In this document: in pieces, positions 39,158-50,339 of the stretch
Position numbering within the stretch: the stretch's first letter is position 1
How the letters are laid out: each line of letters starts with the position of its first letter
Assembly: GCA_905221605.1 (NCBI GenBank)
Contig: CAJNDS010002646.1
Coordinates: 166,001-230,000 of the forward strand
Origin: Symbiodinium natans
Lineage: Eukaryota; Sar; Dinophyceae; Suessiales; Symbiodiniaceae
Direction: 5' to 3'
DNA: 64,000 nt
Notes under the pieces: generated by a model
What the model was told of the DNA's origin: nothing
Databases searched by the model: none
The model's input: only the letters and a program-made list of their open reading frames with translations
Position numbers and translations under genes: made by a program

Positions 39158-39313
39158 TACTTGGAGGTTCATGGGACTTAGTAACTATTTACAAATGGGC
39201 TTATCACCCTACTTCTAATCCCCCTAAGTGGTTATTATAGGGGTTATCCCACTTATAAGTGGGGATATAAGCCCAGTGATAAGGAGCTACTAAGTCCCAT
39301 GAACCTCCAAGTA
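39158..39313. mobile_element. Foldback element family A, copy 7
   Basis: One of the most intact copies: TACTTGGAGGTTCATGGGAC at the left, GTCCCATGAACCTCCAAGTA at the right, a 20-base perfect inverted repeat. Confidence 0.92.
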
Positions 39314-40221
39314 GGTGGTACGCTCGGGTTTTGGGGATGCTGTGTAAAGATCCTCTGAGGTAGTATAAGATTGGGAGCAAGGTACGGGAAACCTCTTAGG
39401 GGTACATGCTTAGGGGTCCGAGTATGACTCCCTAAACACTAAGGGGCTTCGGGCTTAGGGCTTCGGGCTTAGGGCTTAGTGCGTAGGGCTTAGGGCTTAG
39501 GGCTTAGGGTTGAGGGAGCCTAAATCTGTTTTCTCTCGACACCGAAACACCGGATGCCCTACAGGCCATGACCGCCTGGATGCTCGGGCGGAGGCCAACC
39601 TCGAGGCAGGTTGGGGTTTAGGGTTTAGGGTTCCAAAACTCTAGACCCTAGACCCTAAACCCGAAACCCTAGACCCTAAATCCTAAACCCTAAGCCCTAT
39701 GAAGCTCCAAGTAGGGTTGAGGCGCTCAGGGTTGAGTCATCGGCTTTGGCTTCTAGCCTTCGAAGCAGGACAAACCCGGAGGCCTTGACGAAACTTGCTT
39801 ACTTACACCCTAAACCCCAAACCACAAACCTTAAGCCCTACCGCGCTCTGTAGGCTTAGACTCCTAGCATTCCCTCAGCCCGAAACCCTAAGCCCTACAC
39901 TCTGAGAACCACCGAACGCTCTGCAACAGAAGCCGGGGTGAAGGTGTTTGAGGGGGTAAGGTGTTGGGGTTTTAGGGTGCTAGGGTGTTTAGGGTTCAAA
40001 GTTTAGGGTTGAAGGTTTAGGGTTTAGGGTTTAGGGTTTAAGGTTTAGGGTTTAGGGTTTAGGGTAAGCAAACCCCCAACCAAACCCGCAACCAAACCCC
40101 GCAACCATGCAGCAATACACAGGGTTTTATATAGACCCAAATAGGGTTGTAAGTAGAGTTTCATGTGTAGCTATACCTGGGGCTATATAACCCTAAATAG
40201 GGTCAGAAGTAGAGGTGCCAT

Positions 40222-40316
40222 ACTTATAGATTCTTTGGTTTAGGGTTTAGGGTTTAGGGTTTAGGGTTTAGGGTTTAGGGTTTAGGGTTTAGGGTTTAGG
40301 GTTTAGGGTTTAGGGG
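40222..40316. repeat. (TTTAGGG)n array
   Basis: About 13 perfect units. Confidence 0.97.
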
Positions 40317-40374
40317 GCAGGGCTCCCTACGGCCCCACAAAACCGATTCGAAGCCCTGGAAGCCACAACACGAA

Positions 40375-40990
40375 ACCCTAAACCCTAAACCCTAAACCCT
40401 AAACCCTAAACCCTAAACCCTAAACCCTGAACCCTAAACCCTAAACCCTAAATGCCCCAACCCCGCAATCAGCAAGAAGTGTCGTGAACACGGAAGCCCA
40501 CACCCCTGCACTAAACCCTAGACCCTAAAACCCTAAAACCCGAAAAACCCAAAAACCCTAAAACCCCAAAACCCTAAAACCCAAAACACCGTAAAAACCC
40601 TAAAACCCTAAAAACCCTAAAACCCGAAAACCCTAAGACCCCTAAACCCTAAAACCCTAAAACCCTAAAACCCTAAAACCCTAAAACCCTAAAACCCTAA
40701 AACCCTAAAACCCTAAAACCCTAAAACCCTAAAACCCTAAAACCCTAAAACCCTAAAAACCCTAAAACCCAAAAACCCTAAAACCTTAAAAACCCTAAAA
40801 CCCAAAAACCCTAAAACCCCTAAACCCTAAAACCCTAAAACCCTAAAACCCTTAAAGCCCTAAAACCCTAAAACCCTAAAACCCTAAGCCCCAAAGCCCC
40901 AAAACCTAAACCCTAAACCCCAAACCCCAAACCCTAAACCCTAAACCCTAAACCCTAAACCCTAACCCTAAACCCTAAACCCTAAACCCG
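40375..40990. repeat. CCCTAAA array and a long (CCCTAAAA)n array
   Basis: Seven-base units to about 40450, then about 40 eight-base CCCTAAAA units (40520-40890) with a few AAAAA and CCC variants, then seven-base units again. Confidence 0.96.
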
Positions 40991-41009
40991 AATGCCAAAA
41001 GGCCAACAG

Positions 41010-41075
41010 CAAGTCCCTTGGGATGCTGTACAGTCGACGGGTGAATACCGCCCTGGCAGCGACCCCGGCCTTGGG
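41010..41075 (+). CDS. Likely internal exon, unknown protein
   Basis: Frame QVPWDAVQSTGEYRPGSDPG then LG after CCAACAG|, running into GGGTTTAGGG. C-rich array upstream, G-rich downstream. The exact donor is not clear. Confidence 0.5.
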
Positions 41076-41304
41076 GTTTAGGGTTTAGGGTCTATAGGGT
41101 TTAGGGTTTAGGGTTTCGGGTTTGGGGTTAAGAGTTCAGGGCTCAGGGTCTTTTAAATGAGGCGTGAAGGGCGCTGCCTAAGGCTTGCGACGGGAAGGTG
41201 CTGAGGCTTGTGGGGAGGGTTTAGGGTTTAGGGTTTAGGGCTCAGGGTTGAGGATTCAGGACAGGGTTCGGGTGTGGCACCCGCGGATTTTGGGGGTGTA
41301 CTCT

Positions 41305-41414
41305 CGGAGTCGGAATAATTACGAATAGTGTTCCCTTATGGTCCCTTGAAAAAACATCCTACAACAACCCCCAAAAGCCCTTCTCTAATTATTCAGGCCC
41401 CTAATCTTGTAGCC
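41305..41414. mobile_element. Repeat family F, copy 2 (reverse orientation)
   Basis: GGAGTCGGAATAATTACGAA at the left, TAATTATTCAGGCCCCTAAT at the right; a related 25-base end recurs at 41464-41490. Confidence 0.7.
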
Positions 41415-42096
41415 CCAAACCCTAGACCCTGAACCCTAAACCCTAAACAACCCTGAACCCTGTTGTGATTATTAAGGCCCTCTATATTAGGCAGATCGGA
41501 TGCTTTTGGGACTCCGGCTCGGAGTGGTAGGGATCAGCACTGGATTCGCTTGCAGTGGGTCCCTGGGTTTGGGGTTTAGGGTTCAGGTGCTTGGGGGTTT
41601 AGGGTTTATGGTTCACCCTGAACCCTAAACCCTAAACCCTAAACCCGAAACCCCAAACCCGAAACCCTAAACCCTAAACCCTAAACCCTAAACCCTAAAC
41701 CCCAAGCCCTAAAGCCTAATCCCTTGCGTGCGGGGGTCCAGGGGTTGTGGGAGGAGCCCCCTGGTTCGGGGGCTCACATTTGGAACTTGCTCTTAAGGGC
41801 CTGGTTAAGGGTTTAGGGTTTAGGGTTTAGGGTTTAGGGTTTAGGGTTTAGGGTTTAGGGCTAGACAAGCCTTTGGGAAAGAACATCTTGCAATAACAAG
41901 GATATATGACGGACTTTCCGGCTCACTTGTTGTTGGTTCCCTTGAACACCCTCTTCCCTTCACCCTAGATCCTAAACCCTAAACCCTAAACCCTAAATCC
42001 TAAAGCTAAACCCTAAACCCTCAACCCTAAACCCTAAACCCTAAATCCTAAAGCTAAACCCTAAACCCTTAACCCTAAGCCCTGAACCTGTAGCAG

Positions 42097-42158
42097 CCCA
42101 GCAAATGCTCGCCAGTGAGGCCCTGGACAGCGACTCAGGGCCGTTTGGCTTGCACAAG
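42097..42158 (+). CDS. Likely internal exon, unknown protein
   Basis: Two bases plus 20 codons, QQMLASEALDSDSGPFGLHK; the acceptor is GTAGCAG| and the donor CACAAG|GC. CCCTAAA repeats upstream and TTTAGGG nine bases downstream. Confidence 0.65.
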
Positions 42159-42239
42159 GCCCGAACCTTTAGGGTTTAGCGTTTGGGGTCGGGGTTTTGG
42201 GTTTAGCGTTTAGGTTTTAGGGTTTAGGCCTTATGGGCC

Positions 42240-42690
42240 TCAAGGGATTGCAGAAATTGTACAGGGTTTGTGTTCGGAGTTTTGTCGGGTTTCACGAGGT
42301 TTTGTCGGGTTTCGTCGGGTTTTTTCTTTGGCTTTTTGAATGAAATTTCTTCGGTGATGGCTCTCCAGGCTTTGAGAAGCCTTGAACGAAAGGTTTTGAG
42401 AACGAAAGTCTTGAACGACAGTTTGGAGCTGAAGGTTTTGAGCCAGAGGTTTTGAACGAAAGTTTTTGTTCGGGCTTTCGGTGCCTGGAAGAGGTGTCTT
42501 TCGAAGCCTGTTGGCCTTTTGGGTTCTCTGAAGCATGACTATAGTGATTATAGCACATCGAAATTTGCAAGCTCTGAGAAATTGAAGGATTCTCGTAGCC
42601 CATCGGAACTGCAATCTCTGAGAGATTGAAAGATGATTTCTAGCCCTCGAAATTACAATATCTGTGAGTCACATACAATTTCTCCTCGCC
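42240..42690. other. Non-repeat island, 450 bases, unknown
   Basis: Free of telomeric units. GTTTTGTCGGGTTTC-like and GAACGAAAG-like short motifs recur several times (42290-42325; 42385-42475). Open frames exist on both strands (124 codons on -), but their composition follows the short repeats and I do not call a gene. Confidence 0.5.
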
Positions 42691-42699
42691 TTGAGGGTT

Positions 42700-42925
42700 C
42701 AGGGTTTAGGGTTTAGGGTTTAGGAGTTTAGGGAGGGGGGTTTAGGGTTTAGCAGGGAAGTTCACCACCCCAAACCCTCTTAAGGTGTGTGTCCCAATGA
42801 AGGTCCCCTTTTTATAGGGTTTAGGGTTTCGGGTTTGGGGTTTGGGGTTTAGGGTTTAGGGTTTGGGGTTTAGGGTTTAGGGTTTAGGGTTTGGGGTTTA
42901 GGGTTTAGGGTTTAGGGTTTAGGGT
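42700..42925. repeat. TTTAGGG / TTTGGGG array
   Basis: Best ordered at 42815-42925. Confidence 0.94.
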
Positions 42926-43464
42926 GAAGGTTAACACCTCGTGAGAAAACGCCGTCCGTTTCAAAAGGACTCTGATCTGGCCCTGCCAGCACGAAGAGTG
43001 TGTTAGCTCTGTTTTCTAAGATTTTTTTCAGGTCGCCGGTTTCCGCATATAACTCTCCTGAAAGACCCCCAGCCCGAGCCTCCCCACCAAAGCCCAATTC
43101 CCTAAACCTAAAACCCTAAATGTTAAGCCTCTAGTTCATCCAAGCAAGCGCACCTAAATCCTCAACCCAAAACCCTAAACCCTAAACCCGAAACCCTAAA
43201 CCCGAAACCCGAAACCCTAAACCCTAAACCCTTGCTGGGTGAGGCCTCCTCTACGTCCGGCCCTGAGAGCTCTTAGAGAGCCCAAATTCCCTTAAGTACG
43301 GGGAAGTAGAGGTTGGGTTTAGGGTTTAGGGTTTAGGGTTTCGGCTTTAGGGTTTAGGGTTAAGGCTTTGGGGTTTGGGGTTTAGGGTTGGGGGTTTGGG
43401 GTTTTGGGGTTTAGGGTTTAGGGTTGGGGGTTTGTTGGGGTTTAGGAGTTTGGGGTGTAGAGGT

Positions 43465-43835
43465 TTTGCGTCTATAAGAAGCCAGCACGAAGACCATCTC
43501 GACCACGAATTGCTCAGTGAATCCTGCGGCCGCGCCAAGGACCGGGCGGGCACCTGGCGGCACATTACCTTCGCCAGTGTTGTCGCTTCGGGATAACCTA
43601 GGGGTGGCGGAAAAAAGTTTGAAGTGGTGCAAGGGCAGAGCTTATGCCATAAGACGTCGTAAGACGAACACGAGATTGAAGGCGGAAAGGAGGGGACGTG
43701 CTGGTCAAACCGCCAGCTGGGCTTGGGCTGGTCAGTGCTCCAGCTGCTTCGACGCCGACACGAGTCCCAAGGCGAGTGAAGATCGAGCCCGCGTGCAAGC
43801 AGGACCGGCCCCTGCCATGTTGTCCAAGGCCACTA
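43465..43835 (+). other. Long non-repeat island with coding character
   Basis: In one + frame: ASIRSQHEDHLDHELLSESC then GRAKDRAGTWRHITFASVV to a stop at 43593; in another: DNLGVAEKSLKWCKGRAYAI then RRRKTNTRLKAERRGRAG to 43850. It could be an exon plus 3' end, or two exons. Codon composition resembles the confident exons. No family recognised. Confidence 0.4.
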
Positions 43836-44276
43836 AACCCTATAGGGTTTAGGGTTTAGAGGGTTTAGGGTTTAGGGTTTAGGGTTTAGGGTCTAGAGTT
43901 TAGGGCCCTAGACCCCAGACCCTAAACCCCAAACCCTCGACCCTAAAGGGTTTAGGGTTCAGGGTCTAGGGTTTAGGGTTTAGGGTCTAGGGTTAGTTAA
44001 TTCGGGCTTTGCGGTTTCGGGTGGGCGTATAGTGTTTAGGGTGTACGGTCTAGAAAGAAGGGGTTTAGGCAGCATTTCACGGGTTTAGAGACTTAAGCCC
44101 TAAGCCTTAACTTAGACCTCTAAACCCCTAAACCCCTAAACCCCTCGACCCCTAAACCCCGAAACCCTGAATCCTAAACTTGTTCTGCTTCCTTTCAGAT
44201 TTCTTCCTCCCGATCTCCAAGCGAATGTCAGCTTACCGGCAGCTCAGGAACTCGAAGAGTCGAATGTCCCTTAAAC

Positions 44277-44405
44277 AACCCTAAACCCTAAACCCTAAAC
44301 CCTAAACCCCAAACCCTAAACCCTAAACCCTAAACCCTAAACCCTAAACCCTAAACCCTAAACCCTAAACCCTAAACCCTAAACCCTAAACCCTAAACCC
44401 TGCAC
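44277..44405. repeat. (CCCTAAA)n array
   Basis: About 17 near-perfect units. Confidence 0.97.
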
Positions 44406-44678
44406 CCCAAGCCTCAAATTGCCTATCAAAAGGGTGCTGCAATTTTTCAAGCTTTCTGAGCGACTAACTCGTAACAGGTTATGGGCTGGGATACAGGATC
44501 GTGGCAACCCACAAACGAGAGAGGAGGGGGGGGGGGGCAAATCTACTCGGAATCGTTCAACTCTAAAGCAATGTTCAGAAAAATTGGGTAGTGAGCAAGC
44601 CGGGCTTTCACATTGTTACCTTCTGTTGTCATCAGAACCGCTTCTCTATACATCTCTACATACATATCAGTTTAGGGA

Positions 44679-44821
44679 TACTTGGAGGTTCATGGTACTT
44701 ACAAACCACTTTTCACTGGGCTTATAACTCGACTTCTAGTGGGGATGACCCCTCTAAGGCCCTTAAAAGGGGTATTATAAGTAGGGCTATAAGTACAGTA
44801 AGTATCATGAACCTCCAAGTA
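44679..44821. mobile_element. Foldback element family A, copy 8
   Basis: TACTTGGAGGTTCATGGTAC / ATCATGAACCTCCAAGTA ends; contains the AAGGCCCTTAAAAGGGGTAT centre also seen in copy 2. Confidence 0.9.
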
Positions 44822-45026
44822 CGGGCCCGAAGCCTTCTGCTTAATGAAGTTGCTCTTGGACAGGGACCCCCGGCTCGGCCGAGTATTGCAATTCTCACCC
44901 CGATTATACATGTGACCTCAGCCCTAAGCCCTAAGCCCTAAGCCCTAAACCCCAAGCCCTAAACCCTAAACCCTGAACCCTAAGCCCTAAACCCTGAACC
45001 TTAAAGCCTAAAACCCCCAAACCAAG

Positions 45027-45092
45027 GCTGGACAGCAGCGTTCGGGTACTTCAGAAGATGCCATCGGAGCGGCTCAGCTGAGATCGGAACTG
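45027..45092 (+). CDS. Likely internal exon, unknown protein
   Basis: Twenty-two codons, AGQQRSGTSEDAIGAAQLRS then EL, phase 0 to 0, between ACCAAG| and CTG|GTCC. Confidence 0.55.
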
Positions 45093-45105
45093 GTCCAAAA
45101 CCCTC

Positions 45106-45295
45106 TACTTGGGTTTTAGGGCTTAGGGTTTAGGATTTAGGGTTTAGGGTTTAGGGAGGTTCATGGTTATTAACCAATGATAGCTGTACTTACAACCCAC
45201 TCATAGGCGCCTTGAGTGCCCTAGTATGGTTGTAAGCACAGATACAAGTACAGTTATAAATGGTTAAAATGGTTAATAAGATGAACCTCCAAGTA
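45106..45295. mobile_element. Foldback element family A, copy 9, split by a telomeric array
   Basis: The left end reads TACTTGG, then about 44 bases of TTTAGGG-type repeats (45112-45155), then GAGGTTCATGG and the rest of the element to CCTCCAAGTA. The array lies inside the terminal inverted repeat. Confidence 0.85.
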
Positions 45296-45407
45296 AATAT
45301 GTTTGAAAGCGGTTTTTGTTCGGAAGAATTCCTCTTGCTTGGAGATGTCGACTCGGATGAACGTTGTAGGACCTAAGAAAGCTACTTATAAAGAGTACAC
45401 TATAAGA

Positions 45408-45411
45408 GAGG

Positions 45412-45447
<36 letters not shown>

Positions 45448-45448
45448 A
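45408..45448. repeat. (GA)n microsatellite
   Basis: GAGAGAGA run of about 30 bases. Confidence 0.97.
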
Positions 45449-45651
45449 ACAAACAAAAAAGTCCCACGCACCCTGCAATTTGGAACAATCCCCCCAAATC
45501 CTTCATCTTGGTCTTTAGGCTTCACGGCTGTCGGCCGTCCTAAGTTGCTTTTGCGGCTCACCCTCTGTGCTTTCTTCCCCTCGCTATTTTCGCTAGAGCC
45601 ACCCAAGAAACCTTAAATTTCATCTTCAAGCCTCACAAAATCCCCAAGCCC

Positions 45652-45753
45652 ACTCGGAGGTTCATGGCTAGGTATACGTAGGGCTACGATACTTATACCC
45701 CTCTTTAAGGTACTTAAAACCATGCGCAGCGCTGCGCATAAACCTCCAAGTAC
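45652..45753. mobile_element. Foldback element family A, short copy 10
   Basis: ACTCGGAGGTTCATGG at the left, AAACCTCCAAGTA at the right; about 100 bases with a small AGCGCTGCGC hairpin near the right. Confidence 0.7.
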
Positions 45754-45754
45754 T

Positions 45755-45944
45755 CCCGAAACCCCGAAACCCCGAAACCCCTAAACCCGTAAACCCCTAA
45801 ACCCTCAGAACCCCAAAACCCCCAAAACCCCAAAACCCTAAACCCCCAAAACCCAAAACCCAAAACCCAAAACCCAAAACCCTAAACCCTAAACCCCAAA
45901 CCCTAAACCCTAACCCCTAAACCCTAAACCCTAAACCCTAAACC

Positions 45945-45982
<38 letters not shown>

Positions 45983-46108
45983 AACCCTAAACCCTAAGCC
46001 CTAAACCCTAAACCCTAACCCTAAACCCTAAACCCTAAACCCTAAACCCTAAACCCTAAACCGTAAACCCTAAACCCTAAACCCTAAACCCTAAACCCTA
46101 AACCCTAT
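45755..46108. repeat. Composite C-rich array
   Basis: CCCCGAAA, CCCCAAAA, CCCAAAA, CCCTCAA and CCCTAAA blocks in succession, running to the exon at 46117. Confidence 0.95.
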
Positions 46109-46116
46109 GCTGGGAG

Positions 46117-46211
46117 GCCTGAACTGACTGTGGCGCCGCCCTCGACATCGCCGGAGGGCGATGCCGGGGTCGTCTCAGCACCAGCGCGGGCACCCGCGGG
46201 GGAGAGTGCGG
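46117..46211 (+). CDS. Likely exon, Pro/Ala/Ser-rich
   Basis: One base plus frame PELTVAPPSTSPEGDAGVVS then APARAPAGESA, ending GCGG|GTTAGG; the acceptor is GGGAG|. Probably a disordered linker. Confidence 0.55.
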
Positions 46212-46790
46212 GTTAGGGTCTGCCTTGGGCTCAGGGCGGGTTCAGGACTCAGGGTTTAGAGTTCAGAGTTGTGGGTTTAGGCTGTCAGAATTCCGGGTTG
46301 AGGCTGTTGGGGTTCTAGTGGCATCTAGGGTTTATTTCGGATGGTTTTTAGGGGGCTGAGGGCCTGGGATGACTTGTGGATTTGGGGCTTTTGGGGCTTG
46401 ACTTTTCAGATCTTAGAGTTTCTCGGGGGTTCATGGGTAGGAAACAGGAACAAAGAATATTATAATTACAATAACTTGCTATAACTTTAGCTATCCGTCT
46501 TTTGACCCTCAATCTTGAACCCAACTGTCTCGCTGCGACCCAGGAACCTCCAAGCGTGCTGCCTGTCCCTTAAGCCTAAACTCGGCCCATCTCCCAAAGC
46601 GACTCAGACCTATTCTGTAGGCCGTAACCCAGGTTTTTTTTGGGGTTGGCTCTCTGTATAGGGGATCATCATCTCACCAGATAAACGCTGCCCGCCGCGC
46701 TAGCAGCCCAAGCCCTGAAAACCTTCAAAGCCCTAGAAGCTCTCGATTTGGGGGTCAGGGTCGAGGGCTTCGGGTCTACGGCCCAAACCC

Positions 46791-46871
46791 TACTTGGAGG
46801 TTCACGCGCAGTAGGGTAACTATCCTCAGTGCACTCAGAAACTGCTTATATCTACCCATGAATCTCCAAGT
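46791..46871. mobile_element. Foldback element family A, short copy 11
   Basis: TACTTGGAGGTTCA / CATGAATCTCCAAGT ends only 80 bases apart. Confidence 0.72.
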
Positions 46872-46914
46872 GATCCCAAAGTCCAAGCCTAAATCCCACC
46901 CTCACATGTGAAGA

Positions 46915-46980
46915 CGAGGTGTCGCTGATCACCGTCACGGTCAATCGAAAGCCCACTCGCGCCATGTGCTCCCGATGGCT
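46915..46980 (+). CDS. Possible exon, unknown
   Basis: Frame EDEVSLITVTVNRKPTRAMC in GC-rich non-repeat sequence; borders not resolved. Confidence 0.4.
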
Positions 46981-47137
46981 CTGTTGAATTCTATGGGCTC
47001 CCATGCTACCCTAAGTGTCGGGGGTTTAGGATTCAGGATCTAGGGTCCAGGGTGTTCGGGGCTACTCCCTAATTATCCGAAACAAAGCCCCAGGCGTACT
47101 TCGCGCCGGTTGGGGTTGTATTCCTGTCAGATTGCAG

Positions 47138-47219
47138 AGCCACCCACATGTTTAAGAAGGGCGACCCGCCGATAGAGGAGAGTCGTGAGGACACGATGCA
47201 GCTGGCTGCCCTGCGGCAG
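47138..47219 (+). CDS. Confident internal exon, unknown protein
   Basis: One base plus 27 codons, ATHMFKKGDPPIEESREDTM then QLAALRQ. The acceptor is ATTGCAG| and the donor CGGCAG|GTACC. The region after the donor (to about 47490) is non-repeat and reads into stops in this frame, so it is taken as intron. Confidence 0.7.
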
Positions 47220-47489
47220 GTACCACGTCAGCGACACCACAGATGTTGCATTCTTGATTGCCCGACTGGCACGTGACTGGACTGCACTCAGAAAGCGCAA
47301 TGCCTCAAGCCCTAGACCCTCATTCCACAAAAGATACGAGCCGTCCGTCACTCGATTCATGGCTGGTTCCCGCAAGCTGATCCAGTTTCAGGATTCAGGG
47401 CAAAGCCCTAAACCCATTCCGCATCTGCACACTGAGACACCTCGACACTCACCGAGGCGAGATTCGTCAAGCGAAGCAGGCTTGAAACG

Positions 47490-47695
47490 TGTCCCGGTTT
47501 AGGGTTTAGGGTTCAGGGTTCAGGGTTTAGGGTTTAGGGTTTAGGGTTTAGGGTTTAGGGTTTGGGGTTTAGGGTTTAGGGTTTAGGGTTCAGGGTTCAG
47601 GGTTTAGTTTAGGGTTTAGGGTTTAGGGTTTAGGGTTTAGGGTTTAGGGTTTAGGGTTTAGGGTTTAGGGTTCAGGGTTCAGGGTTTAGGGTTTC
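47490..47695. repeat. (TTTAGGG)n array with TTCAGGG units
   Basis: About 28 units, near-perfect. Confidence 0.97.
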
Positions 47696-47837
47696 TGGCC
47701 CGAATCCCCAAAGCCCCAAGCGGCGCCGCAGCCCACTTTGAGTGGGAGAGGGGGGGGATGAACACGGTCCCAGCATAGACGCGCAGCTCGGGACCCTGAA
47801 CCCCCTAGCAAACGCCCCCCTAAACTCCCTAAGCCCT

Positions 47838-48015
47838 AAACTCCCCAAACCCTAAACCCCAAACCCCAAACCCTAAACCCTAAACCCTAAACCCTAAACC
47901 CTAAACCCTAAACCCTAAACCCTAAACCCTAAACCCTAAACCCTAAACCCTAAACCCTAAGCCCTAAGCCCTAAGCCCTAAACCCTAAGCCCTAAACCCT
48001 AAACCCTAAACCCCC
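47838..48015. repeat. (CCCTAAA)n array
   Basis: Near-perfect, with CCCTAAG units at the right. Confidence 0.96.
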
Positions 48016-48854
48016 TAATTGTCTTGTAGTAGTTTCCTTCTTGCATTCCGGGGCCCCCAAGTGCATCAGGATGCCAAGAGTGAGGGGTCTCCCAACAGGA
48101 GCCCCCGGGTTAAAGCGGGGAGAAGAAGGCTTAACCAGGGTTTGGGGTTTAGGGTTTAGGGTTTAGGGTTTAGGACCCTTAACTTAAATAGACGGGGGCG
48201 GAGAAGCAACACATCTCTGCATGGCTAGGGGTAGAGGGCTCGGGCGCCAGCACCCCGAACTACAGATCGCAGTCGCCAAACCCCTGAACTCTCGCTAAAT
48301 TCTTGAACCACTACATCCTTAATCCCCGAAAACCCTCAAATCCCTAAGTCCTACCCTAAACCCCTAATCCCTAAACCCCCCCAAACCCCCCGACCAATGT
48401 GGTAACCCCCCCAAACCCCCTACACCCCTAAAGAGCCTCCAAGTAGCCCTAAACCCTAAACCCTAAACCCTAAACCCTTAAAGAGCCTCGCCAAGCGAGG
48501 CGCAGGAGAACGAATGCAACGCGCAGGCGGCAGCAAGTGACTCGGGGAGCAAAGCCTGCCTTGCTTTTGGGGGGTTTAGGGTAGGGTTTTGGGTTTAGGG
48601 CTGAGGTTTAGGGAGCCTTAGCCCTGAACCGAAAAACCGCAAGCTCTCTAAACCCTAAACCCTAAACCCTAAGCCCTATACCCTATACTCTAAACCCTAA
48701 ACCCTATACCTTATACCCTAAACCCTAAACCCTAATCATTCCTCTCAACTGCTGACGTTTTTCTCCTCTGGCACTGCCGTCTCCTGAGAGTACTCTTTGC
48801 CTTGTTTGTGTACAGACCCGCCCACACCTCCCACCACCCCCACCCCCCCAGGGA

Positions 48855-49120
48855 ATACGTACATGTACATATACATGTATATGTGTATGTACATGTACAT
48901 GTATATGTTTATGTACATGTACATGTATATGCACATGTATCTGTACATGTATGTGTACAGGAAAATGAAAATGAAAATTAATATGAATATGAAGATGAAG
49001 ATGAAGATGAATATGAATGTGAATACGAGTATGAATATGAATGTGTCTATGTATATGTACATGGTATATGTATATGTACATGTACATGTACATGTACATG
49101 TACATGTACATGTATATAAA
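48855..49120. repeat. TGTACA / ATGAAAATG simple-sequence block
   Basis: TATGTACATG units on both sides (48855-48960, 49040-49118) of a purine-rich GAATATGAAGATGAA block (48960-49040). TGTACA units are self-complementary. Met/Tyr- or His-rich open frames in it are artefacts. Confidence 0.93.
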
Positions 49121-49229
49121 CGTTTTGATATATCATTGTACAGCAAACCCGAAACCCTTTCTCATGGGAAGGGGAGGCTAGTCTGGTAGCAGAGTCAAGG
49201 CACACTCGGGCCCTTCTAGGATCAACACC

Positions 49230-49558
49230 CCTAAGCCCTAAACCCTCAACCCTAAACCCCTAAACTCCTTAACCCCCAAACCCCCAAACCCCCAAACCCC
49301 CCCAAACCCCCAAACCCCAAACCCCAAACCCAAAACCCCAAAACCCCAAAAACCCCAAACCCCAAAACCGAAACTCAAACCCCTAAACCCCCCAAACCTC
49401 TAAACCCCTAGACCCCTAAACCCCCAAACCCCTAAACCCCTAAACCCTCAACCCCGAAACCCCGAAACCCCTAAACCCTAAACCCCAAACCCCAAACCCC
49501 AAACCCTAAACCCTAAACCCTAAGCCCCAAACCCTAAACCCTACACCCCAAACCCCAA
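49230..49558. repeat. Composite C-rich array
   Basis: CCCCCAAA, CCCCAAA, CCCCTAAA and CCCTAAA blocks. Confidence 0.94.
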
Positions 49559-49752
49559 GGCCCCGTAATGGGTTCTCCACCGGCTACCCCAAAGCATCCC
49601 AGGCACTGAGGAGGAGGCGCGGCCGGAGAGAATGTTTGTGGAAGGTCCTTCACACAGGGACGCTTTGGTTTACCCTAAACCCTAAACCTCAAACCCTAAG
49701 CCCTAAACCCTAAACCCCAAACCGTAAACCCTAAACCCCAAACCCTAAACCC

Positions 49753-49862
49753 TCAAGCCCCTGCAACTTGACATTATTCAAAAGTCAAAGCAGAAACTCC
49801 TCGAAGCTCCTCGAACTTTCCCGGGACCCGAACCCTTAATCATTTCAATCAATCTCAAACCC
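49753..49862. repeat. Dispersed repeat family K, copy 1
   Basis: CTCAAGCCCCTGCAACTTGA ... AACTCCTCGAAGCTCCTCGAA ... GAACCCTTAATCATTTCAAT. The second copy is at 56413. Confidence 0.75.
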
Positions 49863-50025
49863 TAAGCCCTAAACCCTAAGCCCTAAACCCTAAGCCCTAA
49901 ACCCTAAGCCCTAAACCCTAAACCCTAAACGCTAAGCCCTAAGCCCTAAACCCTAAAGCCTAAGCCCTAAACCCTAAGCCCTAAACCCTAAGCCCTAAAC
50001 CCTAAGCCCTAAGCCCTACACATGT
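49855..50025. repeat. 14-base unit array CCCTAAGCCCTAAA
   Basis: CCCTAAG and CCCTAAA alternate regularly, so the real unit is a 14-base dimer. Confidence 0.93.
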
Positions 50026-50339
50026 CGTGGAGGCTTGACGGGTTTCGAGTCTCGAGTTTGTCGTTGGGCATGGTGGGGACTTAGCCTGAAACCCTGAGCC
50101 CTCAACCCTCAACTCTAAACCCTAGGCCCTAAACCCTAAGCCCTCAAACCTTAAACCCTAACCCTAACCCTAAACCCTCAAACCTTAAACCCTAACCCTA
50201 AACCCTAAACTCGAAACTCTAAACCCCAAACCAGTTGGCGGAATGGAGGTAGTAGGAATTTGGGGCTCGCGGTGGATGTAGGGTTGGTTGCGCAGGACCC
50301 TAGGCCCCAAATCCTCAAGATCCTCAACCCTGAGCCCTG

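Noticed and set aside
42240-42614. 124-codon frame on -
   Set aside because: No splice or start context, composition driven by short internal repeats, and all supported coding is on +. Left as an unexplained island.
47221-47490. Coding sequence continuing after the exon at 47138-47219
   Set aside because: In the exon's frame a stop follows soon after the GTACC donor; other open frames there lack context.
48725-49189. Met/Tyr/His-rich frames of about 130 codons on both strands
   Set aside because: Translation of TGTACA and ATGAAA simple sequence.
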